DNA from: an uncultured Prevotella sp.
GTDB taxonomy: Bacteria > Bacteroidota > Bacteroidia > Bacteroidales > Bacteroidaceae
Direction of reading: 5' to 3'
Length of the DNA: 27,066 nucleotides
Assembly: GCA_937901345.1 (NCBI GenBank)
Contig: CALCHM010000189.1
Location: forward strand, 1-27,066
Both the position numbers and the translations under genes were made by a program. Numbering within the stretch: position 1 is the first letter of the stretch; the number at the start of each line of letters is the position of its first letter. The notes under the pieces were generated by a model, which was given only the letters and a program-made list of their open reading frames with translations, did not search any database and had not been told where the DNA came from. Below are positions 6,603-14,350 of this stretch, piece after piece.

Positions 6603-9600
6603 ATGAGACTCGATACATTTATTAATCGCCCAGTGCTCTCTACGGTAATCTCTATCGTAATTGTCATCTTGGGGGTAATTGGTTTGGTTTCTCTCCCAAT
6701 TACACAATATCCAGAAATCGCTCCGCCCACCATTCGCGTAAGCACTTCCTATCAAGGTGCAAATGCGCAAACGGTGTTGAACTCCGTTATTATTCCGCTT
6801 GAAGAGCAGATTAACGGTGTTGAAAACATGGATTACATGTCTTCAAGCGCAACGAATACCGGTAATGCAACCATTACGATTACATTTAAGCAGGGTACAG
6901 ACCCCGACATGGCAGCCGTAAACGTTCAGAACCGTGTATCAAAGGCCTTAGGTTTGCTTCCTGCCGAAGTAACTCGCGTAGGTGTCATTACCATGAAGAG
7001 TCAGAGTTCAATGCTTCTTGTATTCTCTCTCGTTGACGTTGAAGACCGTTATGACTTTGCTTTCCTTGAAAACTACGCAAAGATCAACGTATTGCCTCAG
7101 ATTCAGCGCGTACAGGGTGTAGGTGATGCCATGGTAATGGGTGCCGACTACTCTATGCGTATTTGGTTGGATCCTGAAAAGATGGCGGAATATGGATTTG
7201 TACCCACAGACATTTCAGGCATCCTTTCTGACCAAAACATTGAAGCCGCACCTGGTACGATTGGTGAACGTGACAATAACACGTACCAATACACCATGCG
7301 TTATCGCGGACGTTTGACTTCACCCGAACAATTTGAAAACATTGTATTGCGCTCAACTGAGGATGGTGGTGTTATCCGCTTAGGCGACGTCGCACGCATT
7401 GAGTTGGGACGTATGACATACGGTTTCATGGGTAAGGTTAACGGTCACAACGCCGTAACGTCAATCATCTTCCAGGCTGCAGGTTCTAACGCAACTCAGA
7501 TTATCCAGGATATTGAAGCATTGATTGCTGAAACGAGCGAATCTCTGCCTCCTGGTCTTGAATTTGTCGTTTCTCAGAATGCGAATGAATTCCTTTTTGC
7601 TTCTATCCATGAAGTTGTAAAGACGTTGATTGAAGCCTTCGTATTGGTGTTTTTGGTGGTATATATTTTCCTTCAGGACTTCCGTTCTACAATTATCCCT
7701 GCCATTGCTATCCCCGTAGCGCTGATTGGTACATTCTTTGCAATCAACGCAATTGGATTCTCAATCAACTTGCTTACGCTTTCCGCGCTAGTGTTGGCGA
7801 TTGCGATTGTTGTCGACGACGCCATTGTCGTTGTTGAAGGTGTACATGCGAAGTTAGACCTTGGTTACAGTTCTGCTCGTAAGGCATCAATTGACGCGAT
7901 GAGTGAATTGGGCGGTGCTATCGTATCTATTACATTGGTGATGATGGCGGTGTTTATCCCCGTAAGTTTCATGGGTGGTACAGCCGGAGTCTTCTATCGT
8001 CAGTTTGGTATCACTATGGCCATCGCGATTGGTTTCTCTGCGCTCAACGCCTTGACGCTCTCTCCTGCCCTTTGTGCTATCATGTTGAAGAGTCACAATG
8101 AAGAAGGTCATGAACGTTCAACAAAAGAAAAGTTAGGCATCGCCTTTAACGCAGCAAAGGATGAAATGGCAGGTCGCTATGACCGCGTATTGAAGCGCCA
8201 CAACTCTAAGTTGACTTACCTCTTGGTTATCGTGGCTGTGTTGGGTATGATATTCGGTGGTTTCACATCTGGTTGGTTGATTGCAATTCCCTTCATTCTC
8301 ATTGCAATTTGGGGTTTGAAGCGCCTTACTGACCAAGGTTTCCACGAAAACTTCAACCATAGTTTCGAAAACATGATTCAGCGCTATAAGAATGGTGTGA
8401 TTTTCTTCGTAAAGCGCCCCATCTTGTCTGCTGTATTTGTTGCATTGAGTTTAGTAGGTCTCGTAGCTGCCATGAATTTGACACCTACGGGTATGGTTCC
8501 CTCAGAAGACACGGGTTCTATTATGGGTGCCGTAGCAATGCCTCCTGGTACTTCTCAAGATAAGACGGAAGAAGTATTGACTCAGGTAAACAACTTGGTT
8601 CAGAGTTCGCCCCTCGTTAAGAGTTCAACGATGATTTCAGGTTACTCATTCGTGGGTGGTCAAGGTGCTTCTTATGGTTCGTTCATTGTCAAGTTGAAAC
8701 CTTGGGAAGAACGTAATCCTTTGACTGAAAGTGCTACCGTTGTATTTGCAAACCTCTACCTTGAAAGTCAGAAGGTGTTTAAGAACGCTCAGGTGCTCTT
8801 CTTCCAGCCCCCGATGATTCCTGGTTATGGTGCGACAAACGGTTTCGTTATCAATATGCAAGACCGTACGGGTGGTGAATTGCTCCGCTTCCAACAGGTT
8901 ACAGAAAACTACCTTGCTGAACTCTTGAAGCGCCCCGAAATTGGTTCTGCTCAGACAAACTTTAATACAAAGTTCCCCGAATATATTATTGACATTGACG
9001 CGGCAAAGTGTAAGCGTGCTGGTCTTTCACAGACAGACATTCTCTACACACTTCAGGGTTACTACGGTGGTCTCTACTCAAGTAACTTCAACCGCTTCGG
9101 TAAGCTCTACCGCGTAATGGTTCAGGGTGAAATCAGTGACCGCTCAAATATTGAGTCGCTCAACAAGATTAAAGTTAGAAATGCGAAAGGTGAAATGGCA
9201 CCCATTTCTGAATTCGTAACCATGACTCCCAGCATGGGTCCTGACATCATCAACCGCTTCAACATGTACACTTCAATTACAGTGAACGGTTCGCCTGCTG
9301 AAGGTTTCACATCTGGTCAGGCCATTCAGGCAATTAAGGAAGTTGCTGACGAAGTGCTCCCCGAAGGTTATTCATTCGAATTCTCTGGTCAAACACGTGA
9401 AGAAGCTGCTTCAAGTGGTAGCACAACAGCAATTGTATTCGCACTCTGCTTCGTGTTCATTTACCTCTTACTTGCTGCTCAGTACGAAAGTTACATGCTT
9501 CCCTTTGCGGTATTGCTTTCTGTGCCCTTCGGATTGATGGGATGTTTCATCTTCTTACATCTCATGGGATTGATTCCTATTTTCTCTGCAGCAGAAAATA

Positions 9601-10004
9601 ACATCTACGTTCAGATTGCAATGATCATGTTGATTGGTCTGTTGGCAAAGAATGCGATTTTGATTGTAGAGTTTGCTCTTGATCGTCGTAAGATGGGTAT
9701 GAGCATTACCAATGCTTCTGTGCTTGGTGCCGCTGCGCGTTTGCGTCCTATCTTGATGACTTCAATCGCAATGATTGTAGGTTTGCTTCCCTTGATGTTT
9801 GCCTTCGGTGTAGGTGCTAATGGTAACCGCGCTTTGGGTACTTCAGCTATCGGCGGTATGCTTCTCGGTATGATTTTCCAAATCTTTATCGTTCCTGCAT
9901 TGTTCGTAATCTTCCAGGCGCTCCAAGAACGTATCAAGCCTATGACATGGGAAGATATGGATAATTCGGAAGCTGAGGCAGACTTGCAACAATATTCTAA
10001 GTAA
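6603..10004 (+). CDS. RND efflux pump, HAE1 family (AcrB type), with an insert
   Basis: Inner-membrane proton/drug antiporter of the tripartite pump. At 1133 aa it is about 80 residues longer than AcrB. The start MRLDTFINRPVLSTVISIVI is a typical first helix. VDDAIVVVEG near residue 405 holds the paired Asp residues of the proton relay, LLAKNAILIVEFA holds the matching Lys, and RLRPILMTSIAMIVG is the usual helix-11 region. The extra length lies at about residues 515-580, between helices 6 and 7. There the segments YLLVIVAVLGMIFGG and WLIAIPFILIAIWGL look like two additional membrane helices before the usual RYKNGVIFFVKRPI. No frame break is seen, so the insert appears genuine. Substrates are unknown. 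Confidence 0.95.
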   Translation: MRLDTFINRPVLSTVISIVIVILGVIGLVSLPITQYPEIAPPTIRVSTSYQGANAQTVLNSVIIPLEEQINGVENMDYMSSSATNTGNATITITFKQGTDPDMAAVNVQNRVSKALGLLPAEVTRVGVITMKSQSSMLLVFSLVDVEDRYDFAFLENYAKINVLPQIQRVQGVGDAMVMGADYSMRIWLDPEKMAEYGFVPTDISGILSDQNIEAAPGTIGERDNNTYQYTMRYRGRLTSPEQFENIVLRSTEDGGVIRLGDVARIELGRMTYGFMGKVNGHNAVTSIIFQAAGSNATQIIQDIEALIAETSESLPPGLEFVVSQNANEFLFASIHEVVKTLIEAFVLVFLVVYIFLQDFRSTIIPAIAIPVALIGTFFAINAIGFSINLLTLSALVLAIAIVVDDAIVVVEGVHAKLDLGYSSARKASIDAMSELGGAIVSITLVMMAVFIPVSFMGGTAGVFYRQFGITMAIAIGFSALNALTLSPALCAIMLKSHNEEGHERSTKEKLGIAFNAAKDEMAGRYDRVLKRHNSKLTYLLVIVAVLGMIFGGFTSGWLIAIPFILIAIWGLKRLTDQGFHENFNHSFENMIQRYKNGVIFFVKRPILSAVFVALSLVGLVAAMNLTPTGMVPSEDTGSIMGAVAMPPGTSQDKTEEVLTQVNNLVQSSPLVKSSTMISGYSFVGGQGASYGSFIVKLKPWEERNPLTESATVVFANLYLESQKVFKNAQVLFFQPPMIPGYGATNGFVINMQDRTGGELLRFQQVTENYLAELLKRPEIGSAQTNFNTKFPEYIIDIDAAKCKRAGLSQTDILYTLQGYYGGLYSSNFNRFGKLYRVMVQGEISDRSNIESLNKIKVRNAKGEMAPISEFVTMTPSMGPDIINRFNMYTSITVNGSPAEGFTSGQAIQAIKEVADEVLPEGYSFEFSGQTREEAASSGSTTAIVFALCFVFIYLLLAAQYESYMLPFAVLLSVPFGLMGCFIFLHLMGLIPIFSAAENNIYVQIAMIMLIGLLAKNAILIVEFALDRRKMGMSITNASVLGAAARLRPILMTSIAMIVGLLPLMFAFGVGANGNRALGTSAIGGMLLGMIFQIFIVPALFVIFQALQERIKPMTWEDMDNSEAEADLQQYSK

Positions 10005-10012
10005 CAGATAAC

Positions 10013-10073
10013 GGACTATGGACAACAGACATTGATAATATATATAGTGTCTGTTGCCTGTTGCCCATAGTCC
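10013..10073 (+). repeat. Long hairpin between pump and outer-membrane factor genes
   Basis: Nested inverted repeats: GGACTATGG (10013-10021) pairs with CCATAGTCC (10065-10073), and CAACAGACA (10023-10031) pairs with TGTCTGTTG (10048-10056). The loop is AT-rich and one side carries an 8-nt bulge. There is no clear U-tract after it, so it is more likely an mRNA-processing or partial-attenuation structure, or a dispersed intergenic repeat, than a true terminator. Confidence 0.65.
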
Positions 10074-10087
10074 TTCAATTTACAACA

Positions 10088-11473
10088 ATGAAGAAAATTC
10101 TTTTTCCCCTATTAAGCGTCGCTCTTCTTACTAGTTGCGGAATTTTCAAGAACTACGAACGTCCTGAATCTCTCGCAAATGTTACTGAGGATATTTATCG
10201 CGACCCTACTTCTATGACTGCTGTGCTTGAAACTGCTGACACAGCAAACTTTGGGAATATGCCCTGGCGCGAAGTCTTTACAGACCCCCAACTTCAGGCG
10301 CTTATTGAAAAGGTTTTGGTCAGCAATGACATGCAAAAGGCTGATATGAACATTGAGAAAGCCAAGGCTTATCTCACCATTTCTAAGTTAGCGTATATTC
10401 CTTCGTTGGTGTTAGCACCTTCGGGCGAACTTACTTCAATTGACCACGCTAAGGCGGTTCAAACCTACACGTTGCCTGTTTCTGCTTCCTGGAATATCGG
10501 TTCGTTTGGTTCGCTCAACAATGCGAAGAAGTACGCCAAGACCAACATGTTTGTTGCCAAAGCAGCAAAGCAAGCTACGCAAACCGCTCTCATCGCTGCC
10601 GTTGCTCAGATGTATTATACGCTTCAGATGCTCGACGAACAGCATGCAACTGCTAGCGCTACTGCAGAAATTTGGAGCAAGAACGTTGAAGCCATGAAGG
10701 CGATGATGGAAGCTGGAATGGTAAACAACGCTGCTGTGGCACAGGCTACTGCGAATTACCACACATTGCTCGCCTCTCTCCCCGCGCTTCAAAACAGCAT
10801 TCGTCAAACTGAAAATGCACTTTGCGTATTGCTTGCTGAAGCTCCCCATGCTATTGCGCGCAACAAGTTTGGAGCATACGAATTCCCCGCTGAAATGCAG
10901 GTGGGCATTCCCGTTCAGTTGTTGACCAATCGTCCTGACGTTCGTCTTGCAGAGGCGCAGTTGGCCGCTTCATTCTATAATGTCAACATCGCACGCTCTA
11001 AGTTCTACCCTTCTATCACTATCTCAGGTGTTGCAGGTTGGACAAACAACGTTGGCGCCGTGGTAAATCCCGGAAAACTGTTGCTCAATGCTGCAGCAAG
11101 TCTTGCACAACCGCTCTTTATGAATGGTCAATTGGTTGCAAACCTCAAGATCTCTAAGTTGGATTATGAAGCAGCAACTCTCGATTTCCAAACAGCTGTG
11201 CTTAAGGCAGGACAAGAAGTGAGCAACGCACTTGCTGACTACCAAACAGCAGTGCTTCAGCAACAAGAACGCGAAAAGCAGGTGGAAGTGTTGCAGACTG
11301 CAACCGAACAAACCATGATGCTCTTCAAGCATTCGAACACGACTACTTATCTCGAAACGCTCACAGCACAGCAAAGTTTGCTCTCTGCTCAGATGGCGCT
11401 CATCACGGATAAGTACAACAAAGTTAACGCTGGTATCAACCTCTATAAAGCACTTGGAGGAGGTAGAGAATAA
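10088..11473 (+). CDS. Outer-membrane efflux lipoprotein (OprM/TolC family)
   Basis: Outer-membrane channel of the tripartite pump. The reading frame is open from 10061, but the ATG at 10088 gives a proper lipoprotein signal (MKKILFPLLSVALLTSC, lipobox LTSC) and a 461-aa product, the normal size for the NodT/OprM group. Two repeated OEP halves are visible. The first is a long alpha-helical stretch around residues 70-230, including PWREVFTDPQLQALIEKVL. Between the halves comes the family signature GIPVQLLTNRPDVRLAEAQL. The second half contains NVNIARSKFYPSITISG and a Gln-rich helix. It lies 83 bp after the pump gene, separated by a strong hairpin, and ends the operon. Confidence 0.95.
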   Translation: MKKILFPLLSVALLTSCGIFKNYERPESLANVTEDIYRDPTSMTAVLETADTANFGNMPWREVFTDPQLQALIEKVLVSNDMQKADMNIEKAKAYLTISKLAYIPSLVLAPSGELTSIDHAKAVQTYTLPVSASWNIGSFGSLNNAKKYAKTNMFVAKAAKQATQTALIAAVAQMYYTLQMLDEQHATASATAEIWSKNVEAMKAMMEAGMVNNAAVAQATANYHTLLASLPALQNSIRQTENALCVLLAEAPHAIARNKFGAYEFPAEMQVGIPVQLLTNRPDVRLAEAQLAASFYNVNIARSKFYPSITISGVAGWTNNVGAVVNPGKLLLNAAASLAQPLFMNGQLVANLKISKLDYEAATLDFQTAVLKAGQEVSNALADYQTAVLQQQEREKQVEVLQTATEQTMMLFKHSNTTTYLETLTAQQSLLSAQMALITDKYNKVNAGINLYKALGGGRE

Positions 11474-11513
11474 TACTTAAGTGAAGGTTTAAAGGAGACG
11501 GCAAGAGATAAAG

Positions 11514-11561
11514 GTTTCGCTGCACAACGCTTAAACGTATAAGCATGCAGCAACCCGAAAC
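11514..11561 (+). repeat. Structured stem downstream of the efflux operon
   Basis: Three nested stems: GTTTCG with CGAAAC (11514-11519 and 11556-11561), GCTGCA with TGCAGC, and an inner GCTTA with TAAGC. No T-run follows directly, so it is a weak terminator candidate. It could equally be a leader structure for the lpxA-like gene 75 bp further on. Confidence 0.45.
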
Positions 11562-11636
11562 GTTACTACACTACAACGTCCCCTCCCCGCCCCTTTTACC
11601 CTTCTCTCTCATAACCTAAATCAAAACCTAATTATT

Positions 11637-12425
11637 ATGATTAGTCCCTTAGCATATGTAGACCCTACAGCAAAGTTGGGAAACAACGTAGAGGTAAAAC
11701 CCTTTGCATACATTGAAGCAGGTGTAGAAATTGGCGACAACTGCGTCATCATGCCCCATGCATCCATCCTTGAAGGCACTGTGATGGGTAAGAACAACAT
11801 TATCTATCAGAATGCCGTAATAGGTGCTACGCCTCAAGACTTCCACTATCAGGAAGGTCACCCCCACCGCGTGATTATCGGTGATGACAATCGCATTCGC
11901 GAAAATGTGGTCATCGCAGGTTCATCTTTTGACAACCGTGCCACAGAAATAGGCAATGGCAACTTCCTCATGGACAAGGTGCACATTTGTCACGACACCA
12001 AGATTCACAACCACTGTGTGCTCGGCATCGGTGTGAACATTGCGGGTGAATGTGAAATCCACGACTACTCCATCCAGAGTTCTTACGTACAGGTGCAACA
12101 GCACGTGCGTATTGGTCGCTACTCCCTCATCCAGAGTGGTTGCCGCGTGCAGAAAGACGTGCCTCCCTATATCATCCTCGGAGGTAACCCTGCAATGTAC
12201 CATGGCATTAACACTTTCGTTTTGAAGCATGTTAATGTAGATGAACGTAAATTGCGCCACATTGCAAACACATACCGACTGATCTATGCAGGTAACTTCA
12301 GCATGGAAGATACCATCATCAAGATTCGCGAACAAATTCCTAGCAGCGAACCCATTGACAATATCGTTTCGTTTATTGAAAACTCAAAGCTCGGTATTGT
12401 TCGCCACATGAAGGAAGAAGATTAA
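11637..12425 (+). CDS. LpxA-like left-handed beta-helix acyltransferase, divergent
   Basis: The 262-aa product has the hexapeptide-repeat beta-helix and the C-terminal helical domain of UDP-GlcNAc O-acyltransferase, the first lipid A enzyme. Examples are AYVDPTAKLGNNVEV near the start, IGATPQDF, DVPPYIILGGNPAMYHGIN, and IANTYRLIYAGN. The catalytic His (E. coli His125) is kept as His119 in KVHICHD, with His116 beside it. Aligned at a constant offset of six, other pocket residues differ: E. coli Lys76 is His70, His144 is Glu138, His160 is Gln154 and Arg204 is His198. The HRGT motif of normal LpxA is also absent. The gene stands alone, not with lpxD, lpxC or fabZ. It may therefore be a paralogue acting on another nucleotide sugar or acyl donor; classical LpxA function is possible but less likely. 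Confidence 0.8.
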   Translation: MISPLAYVDPTAKLGNNVEVKPFAYIEAGVEIGDNCVIMPHASILEGTVMGKNNIIYQNAVIGATPQDFHYQEGHPHRVIIGDDNRIRENVVIAGSSFDNRATEIGNGNFLMDKVHICHDTKIHNHCVLGIGVNIAGECEIHDYSIQSSYVQVQQHVRIGRYSLIQSGCRVQKDVPPYIILGGNPAMYHGINTFVLKHVNVDERKLRHIANTYRLIYAGNFSMEDTIIKIREQIPSSEPIDNIVSFIENSKLGIVRHMKEED

Positions 12426-12458
12426 TCCCATCAGCGATAGAACTTATCACAATTCACA

Positions 12459-12497
12459 GACTGCGTCGTAATTCCTGTTACGGCGCAGTCTCTTTTT
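12459..12497 (+). terminator. Rho-independent terminator after the lpxA-like gene
   Basis: A 13-bp stem (GACTGCGTCGTAA at 12459-12471 with TTACGGCGCAGTC at 12478-12490, one G-T pair) with a 6-nt loop is followed by TCTTTTTG. Confidence 0.93.
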
Positions 12498-12601
12498 GTC
12501 TGCTTCAAAAGAGACGTGACGTGCAGCACGATGCTATAAAAAATGAGTGCAAACCTAACGAACGGCACACCCCTCCGTTTTCACTTTACCTGCGTAAAAA
12601 A

Positions 12602-12722
12602 TTAAGGCAATAATAAATCCGTTGCTCCGTTGCACCATTACCACGGTCCCCTCCGCTTCTTCAACGCTCGAGCGACGAAGAAGCAGAGGGCGTTCGTTAA
12701 AGTACTCATATTATTGCCTTAA
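12602..12722. repeat. 121-bp MITE-like inverted-repeat element
   Basis: Perfect 14-bp terminal inverted repeats, TTAAGGCAATAATA (12602-12615) and TATTATTGCCTTAA (12709-12722), enclose about 93 bp. Inside is a second palindrome of about 21 bp per arm centred on CTCGAG near 12670, with GCTTCTTC and GAAGAAGC as its most obvious arms and three mismatches overall. The left half also carries a CCGTTGC direct repeat. The inside does not code for anything. The size and structure resemble a miniature inverted-repeat element. No convincing target-site duplication is visible beyond the AT-rich flanks. Confidence 0.55.
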
Positions 12723-12751
12723 AATTTGCGTTTGTAGGGTAACTTTAAACC

Positions 12752-12958
12752 CAGTTTTTATAAAAATCCGGAATTTTATAAAATTTTTGTGTAGAAATTA
12801 AACAAATCATCGGTTTTTATAAAATCCATCACCATAGATTTTATGAAAATCCTTGATTTTGTAAAATCTATGGTGATAATTTAATGAGTCTCCAGAATTT
12901 TATAAAATATTTTGCGCAGATTTTATAAAATTCCAGGTTTTTATAAAATTTACCTTTT
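12752..12958. repeat. Array I: 41-42 bp tandem repeat of TTTTATAAAA dyads
   Basis: Eight AT-rich dyads of the type TTTTATAAAA occur in 190 bp. Their centres are at about 12760.5, 12778.5, 12819.5, 12843.5, 12861.5, 12902.5, 12925.5 and 12943.5. The spacings are 18, 41, 24, 18, 41, 23 and 18 bp, so the pattern repeats every 82-83 bp and a basic unit of 41-42 bp alternates between one-dyad and two-dyad forms. About five units are present. It lies between the terminators of two convergent genes, so it is not a promoter region for either. It does not code for anything. Confidence 0.75.
12828..12877. repeat. Near-perfect hairpin inside array I
   Basis: ATCACCATAGATTTTA (12828-12843) pairs with TAAAATCTATGGTGAT (12862-12877). 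An inner AAAATC/GATTTT stem closes on a CTT loop. Two neighbouring dyads of the array have thus become arms of one 50-bp palindrome. Confidence 0.7.
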
Positions 12959-12963
12959 CGCCC

Positions 12964-12989
12964 GGATGGAAAATCACCATTTTCCATCC
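12964..12989. repeat. Perfect 10-bp hairpin at the end of array I
   Basis: GGATGGAAAA (12964-12973) and TTTTCCATCC (12980-12989) form a perfect stem with loop TCACCA. The loop repeats the ATCACCA word of the hairpin at 12828. No U-tract follows. Confidence 0.7.
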
Positions 12990-13054
12990 AACTGACTGGT
13001 TGTTTTTCCTAATTCGGAATCACATGCTGAGAATAAACTTGTTTGTACAAGGGC

Positions 13055-13093
13055 AAACAAAAAAACGTGTCCCTACACAAGTGTAGAGACACG
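13055..13093 (-). terminator. Rho-independent terminator after the nahK-like gene
   Basis: The stem CGTGTCCCTACA/TGTAGAGACACG (13066-13077 and 13082-13093) has one mismatch and a 4-nt loop. On the minus strand it is followed by a T-rich tract (complement of 13055-13065). It lies 34 bp beyond the kinase stop. Confidence 0.88.
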
Positions 13094-13127
13094 AATTTCA
13101 TAAAATGGTTTAACGAGGATTTAGGCG

Positions 13128-14198
13128 TTAAATAAGTTCCTTGATGAATGCTTGCATTTCAGCCTGATGTGCTTCTACGCTCTGAAGGAGTTTGAACTGC
13201 GCCTTTGAGCGAACAAGGTTGTGGTCAGCATACTGCGTCTTGTAGTAAGTATCGCCATTGATGTAGTCAGCAAGGAAGCGAACTGTCTGCATGTAGGGGA
13301 AGAGTGCAGCAGCGTAAGGCAAGTTTTCTACTTCAAGAGGAGTGATGAATGAAGCAGCCGACTTGAGGTAACCCTTTGTGAACGACTTGAAGATTTCCAT
13401 GTTAAAGTTCACATTGTCGAGGTCCTTATCATCTTCCTTACCTGTGTTAGCCGCTGAGCGGAGGTAGTCCCCAAAGTCTGAGAAGATGAAGTTAGGCATT
13501 ACCGTGTCAAGGTCGATTACGCAAAGCACATTACCCTGCTTGTCGAAGAGAATGTTGTCAACCTTTGTATCGCAGTGACAAATGCGCTTGGGGAGTTTGC
13601 CTTCGCGGTGAAGTTGTTCGCCCTTACACATTTCTACGGCACGCTTTTCAAGTTCGTCAACCAACCACTGCACTTCAGCCAAACGACCTGCCTTGTTTTC
13701 AGCAACAGCTTCACGAAGTTGCTTGAGGCGGAATTCCATGTTGTGGAAGTCCTTGATAGTTTCACCAAGTTGAGCGGGGATGTCAGCAAGCATAGCCTGG
13801 AAGTTACCGAAAGTTTCGCCTACGATGTATGAAGTTTCGGGAGTTACGGCAGTCATTGATTCTGTTTCAGGAATGAATGCCATTACGCGCCAATACTTTT
13901 CGCCATCAAAGTAGAAATACTTGCCGTCCTTCGTGGGGATGAAGTTGAGCACCTTGCGATCGATATCGTCAGTACCTGCAGCTTCGAGTTTTGCACGGAT
14001 GTGAGATGTTACGGCTACGATATTATCCATCAACATTTCAACATCGGGGAAGATAGCGTTATTTACGTTCTGGAGTACGTAGTCAGGTTGACCTTCTTCA
14101 GTCTTTACACGATAAGTTGTGTTAATAAGACCATTACCGAGGGGAGCAACTTCAACTACATTGCCCTGAATCGCAAACTGAGAAACAATTTCATTCAT
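13128..14198 (-). CDS. N-acetylhexosamine 1-kinase (NahK-like, APH fold)
   Basis: The 356-aa kinase closely resembles NahK of Bifidobacterium longum, which phosphorylates GlcNAc, GalNAc and related sugars at C1. Shared stretches include the start (FAIQGNVVEVAPLGNGLINTTY), VLQNVNNAIFPDVEMLMDN, the catalytic loop CHCDTKVDNILFD with Asp210 as the likely base, the metal-binding IDLDTVMPN, FGDYLRSAAN, and VRFLADYINGD followed by HNLVRSKAQFKLLQ. The protein would work in the cytoplasm to salvage hexosamines from mucin or milk-type glycans. Homologues in Bacteroidetes are often labelled only as aminoglycoside phosphotransferase family; antibiotic resistance is not indicated. It has its own predicted promoter and terminator. 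Confidence 0.85.
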   Translation of the reverse strand: MNEIVSQFAIQGNVVEVAPLGNGLINTTYRVKTEEGQPDYVLQNVNNAIFPDVEMLMDNIVAVTSHIRAKLEAAGTDDIDRKVLNFIPTKDGKYFYFDGEKYWRVMAFIPETESMTAVTPETSYIVGETFGNFQAMLADIPAQLGETIKDFHNMEFRLKQLREAVAENKAGRLAEVQWLVDELEKRAVEMCKGEQLHREGKLPKRICHCDTKVDNILFDKQGNVLCVIDLDTVMPNFIFSDFGDYLRSAANTGKEDDKDLDNVNFNMEIFKSFTKGYLKSAASFITPLEVENLPYAAALFPYMQTVRFLADYINGDTYYKTQYADHNLVRSKAQFKLLQSVEAHQAEMQAFIKELI

Positions 14199-14241
14199 TG
14201 GAGTAAAGTATTTATGGGTTAATTATGTATTCTCGACAGCG

Positions 14242-14249
14242 CAAAGTTA
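14242..14249 (-). promoter_or_regulatory. Predicted -7 box for the nahK-like gene
   Basis: On the minus strand TAACTTTG (14249-14242) matches TAnnTTTG and is identical to the panB box. The predicted start near 14235 gives a leader of about 37 nt. The -33 region is not obvious. Confidence 0.5.
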
Positions 14250-14290
14250 GTATTTTTTAAGAAATGCGCACTATCATTCAGTTAGATATT

Positions 14291-14331
14291 TCAGAAATAT
14301 TATAAAATGTATGGACTTCGTAAAATGAGAA
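14291..14331. repeat. Solo unit resembling array I
   Basis: Two dyad-like motifs, ATTATAAAAT and TTCGTAAAAT, have centres at 14302.5 and 14320.5. The 18-bp distance is the same as in the two-dyad units of array I. The unit lies between the stop of the large ATP-grasp gene and the promoter of the nahK-like gene. Confidence 0.45.
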
Positions 14332-14350
14332 CTATATGACGTTGGTTTAC

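Larger units (their letters stand above)
12498..13054. other. Gene-free, palindrome-rich region between convergent genes
   Basis: The stretch between the lpxA-like gene terminator and the kinase terminator contains no plausible coding sequence. Its content is the MITE-like element (12602-12722), array I (12752-12958) and the hairpin at 12964-12989. The remainder (12498-12600 and 12990-13054) shows nothing I can name. Confidence 0.75.

Noticed and set aside
10061..11473. Outer-membrane factor starting at 10061
   Set aside because: The extra nine residues overlap the intergenic hairpin and would push the lipoprotein signal away from the N-terminus; the ATG at 10088 fits.
13128..14198. Aminoglycoside resistance kinase
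   Set aside because: The APH fold is shared, but the N-terminal, catalytic and C-terminal motifs match N-acetylhexosamine 1-kinase much better.
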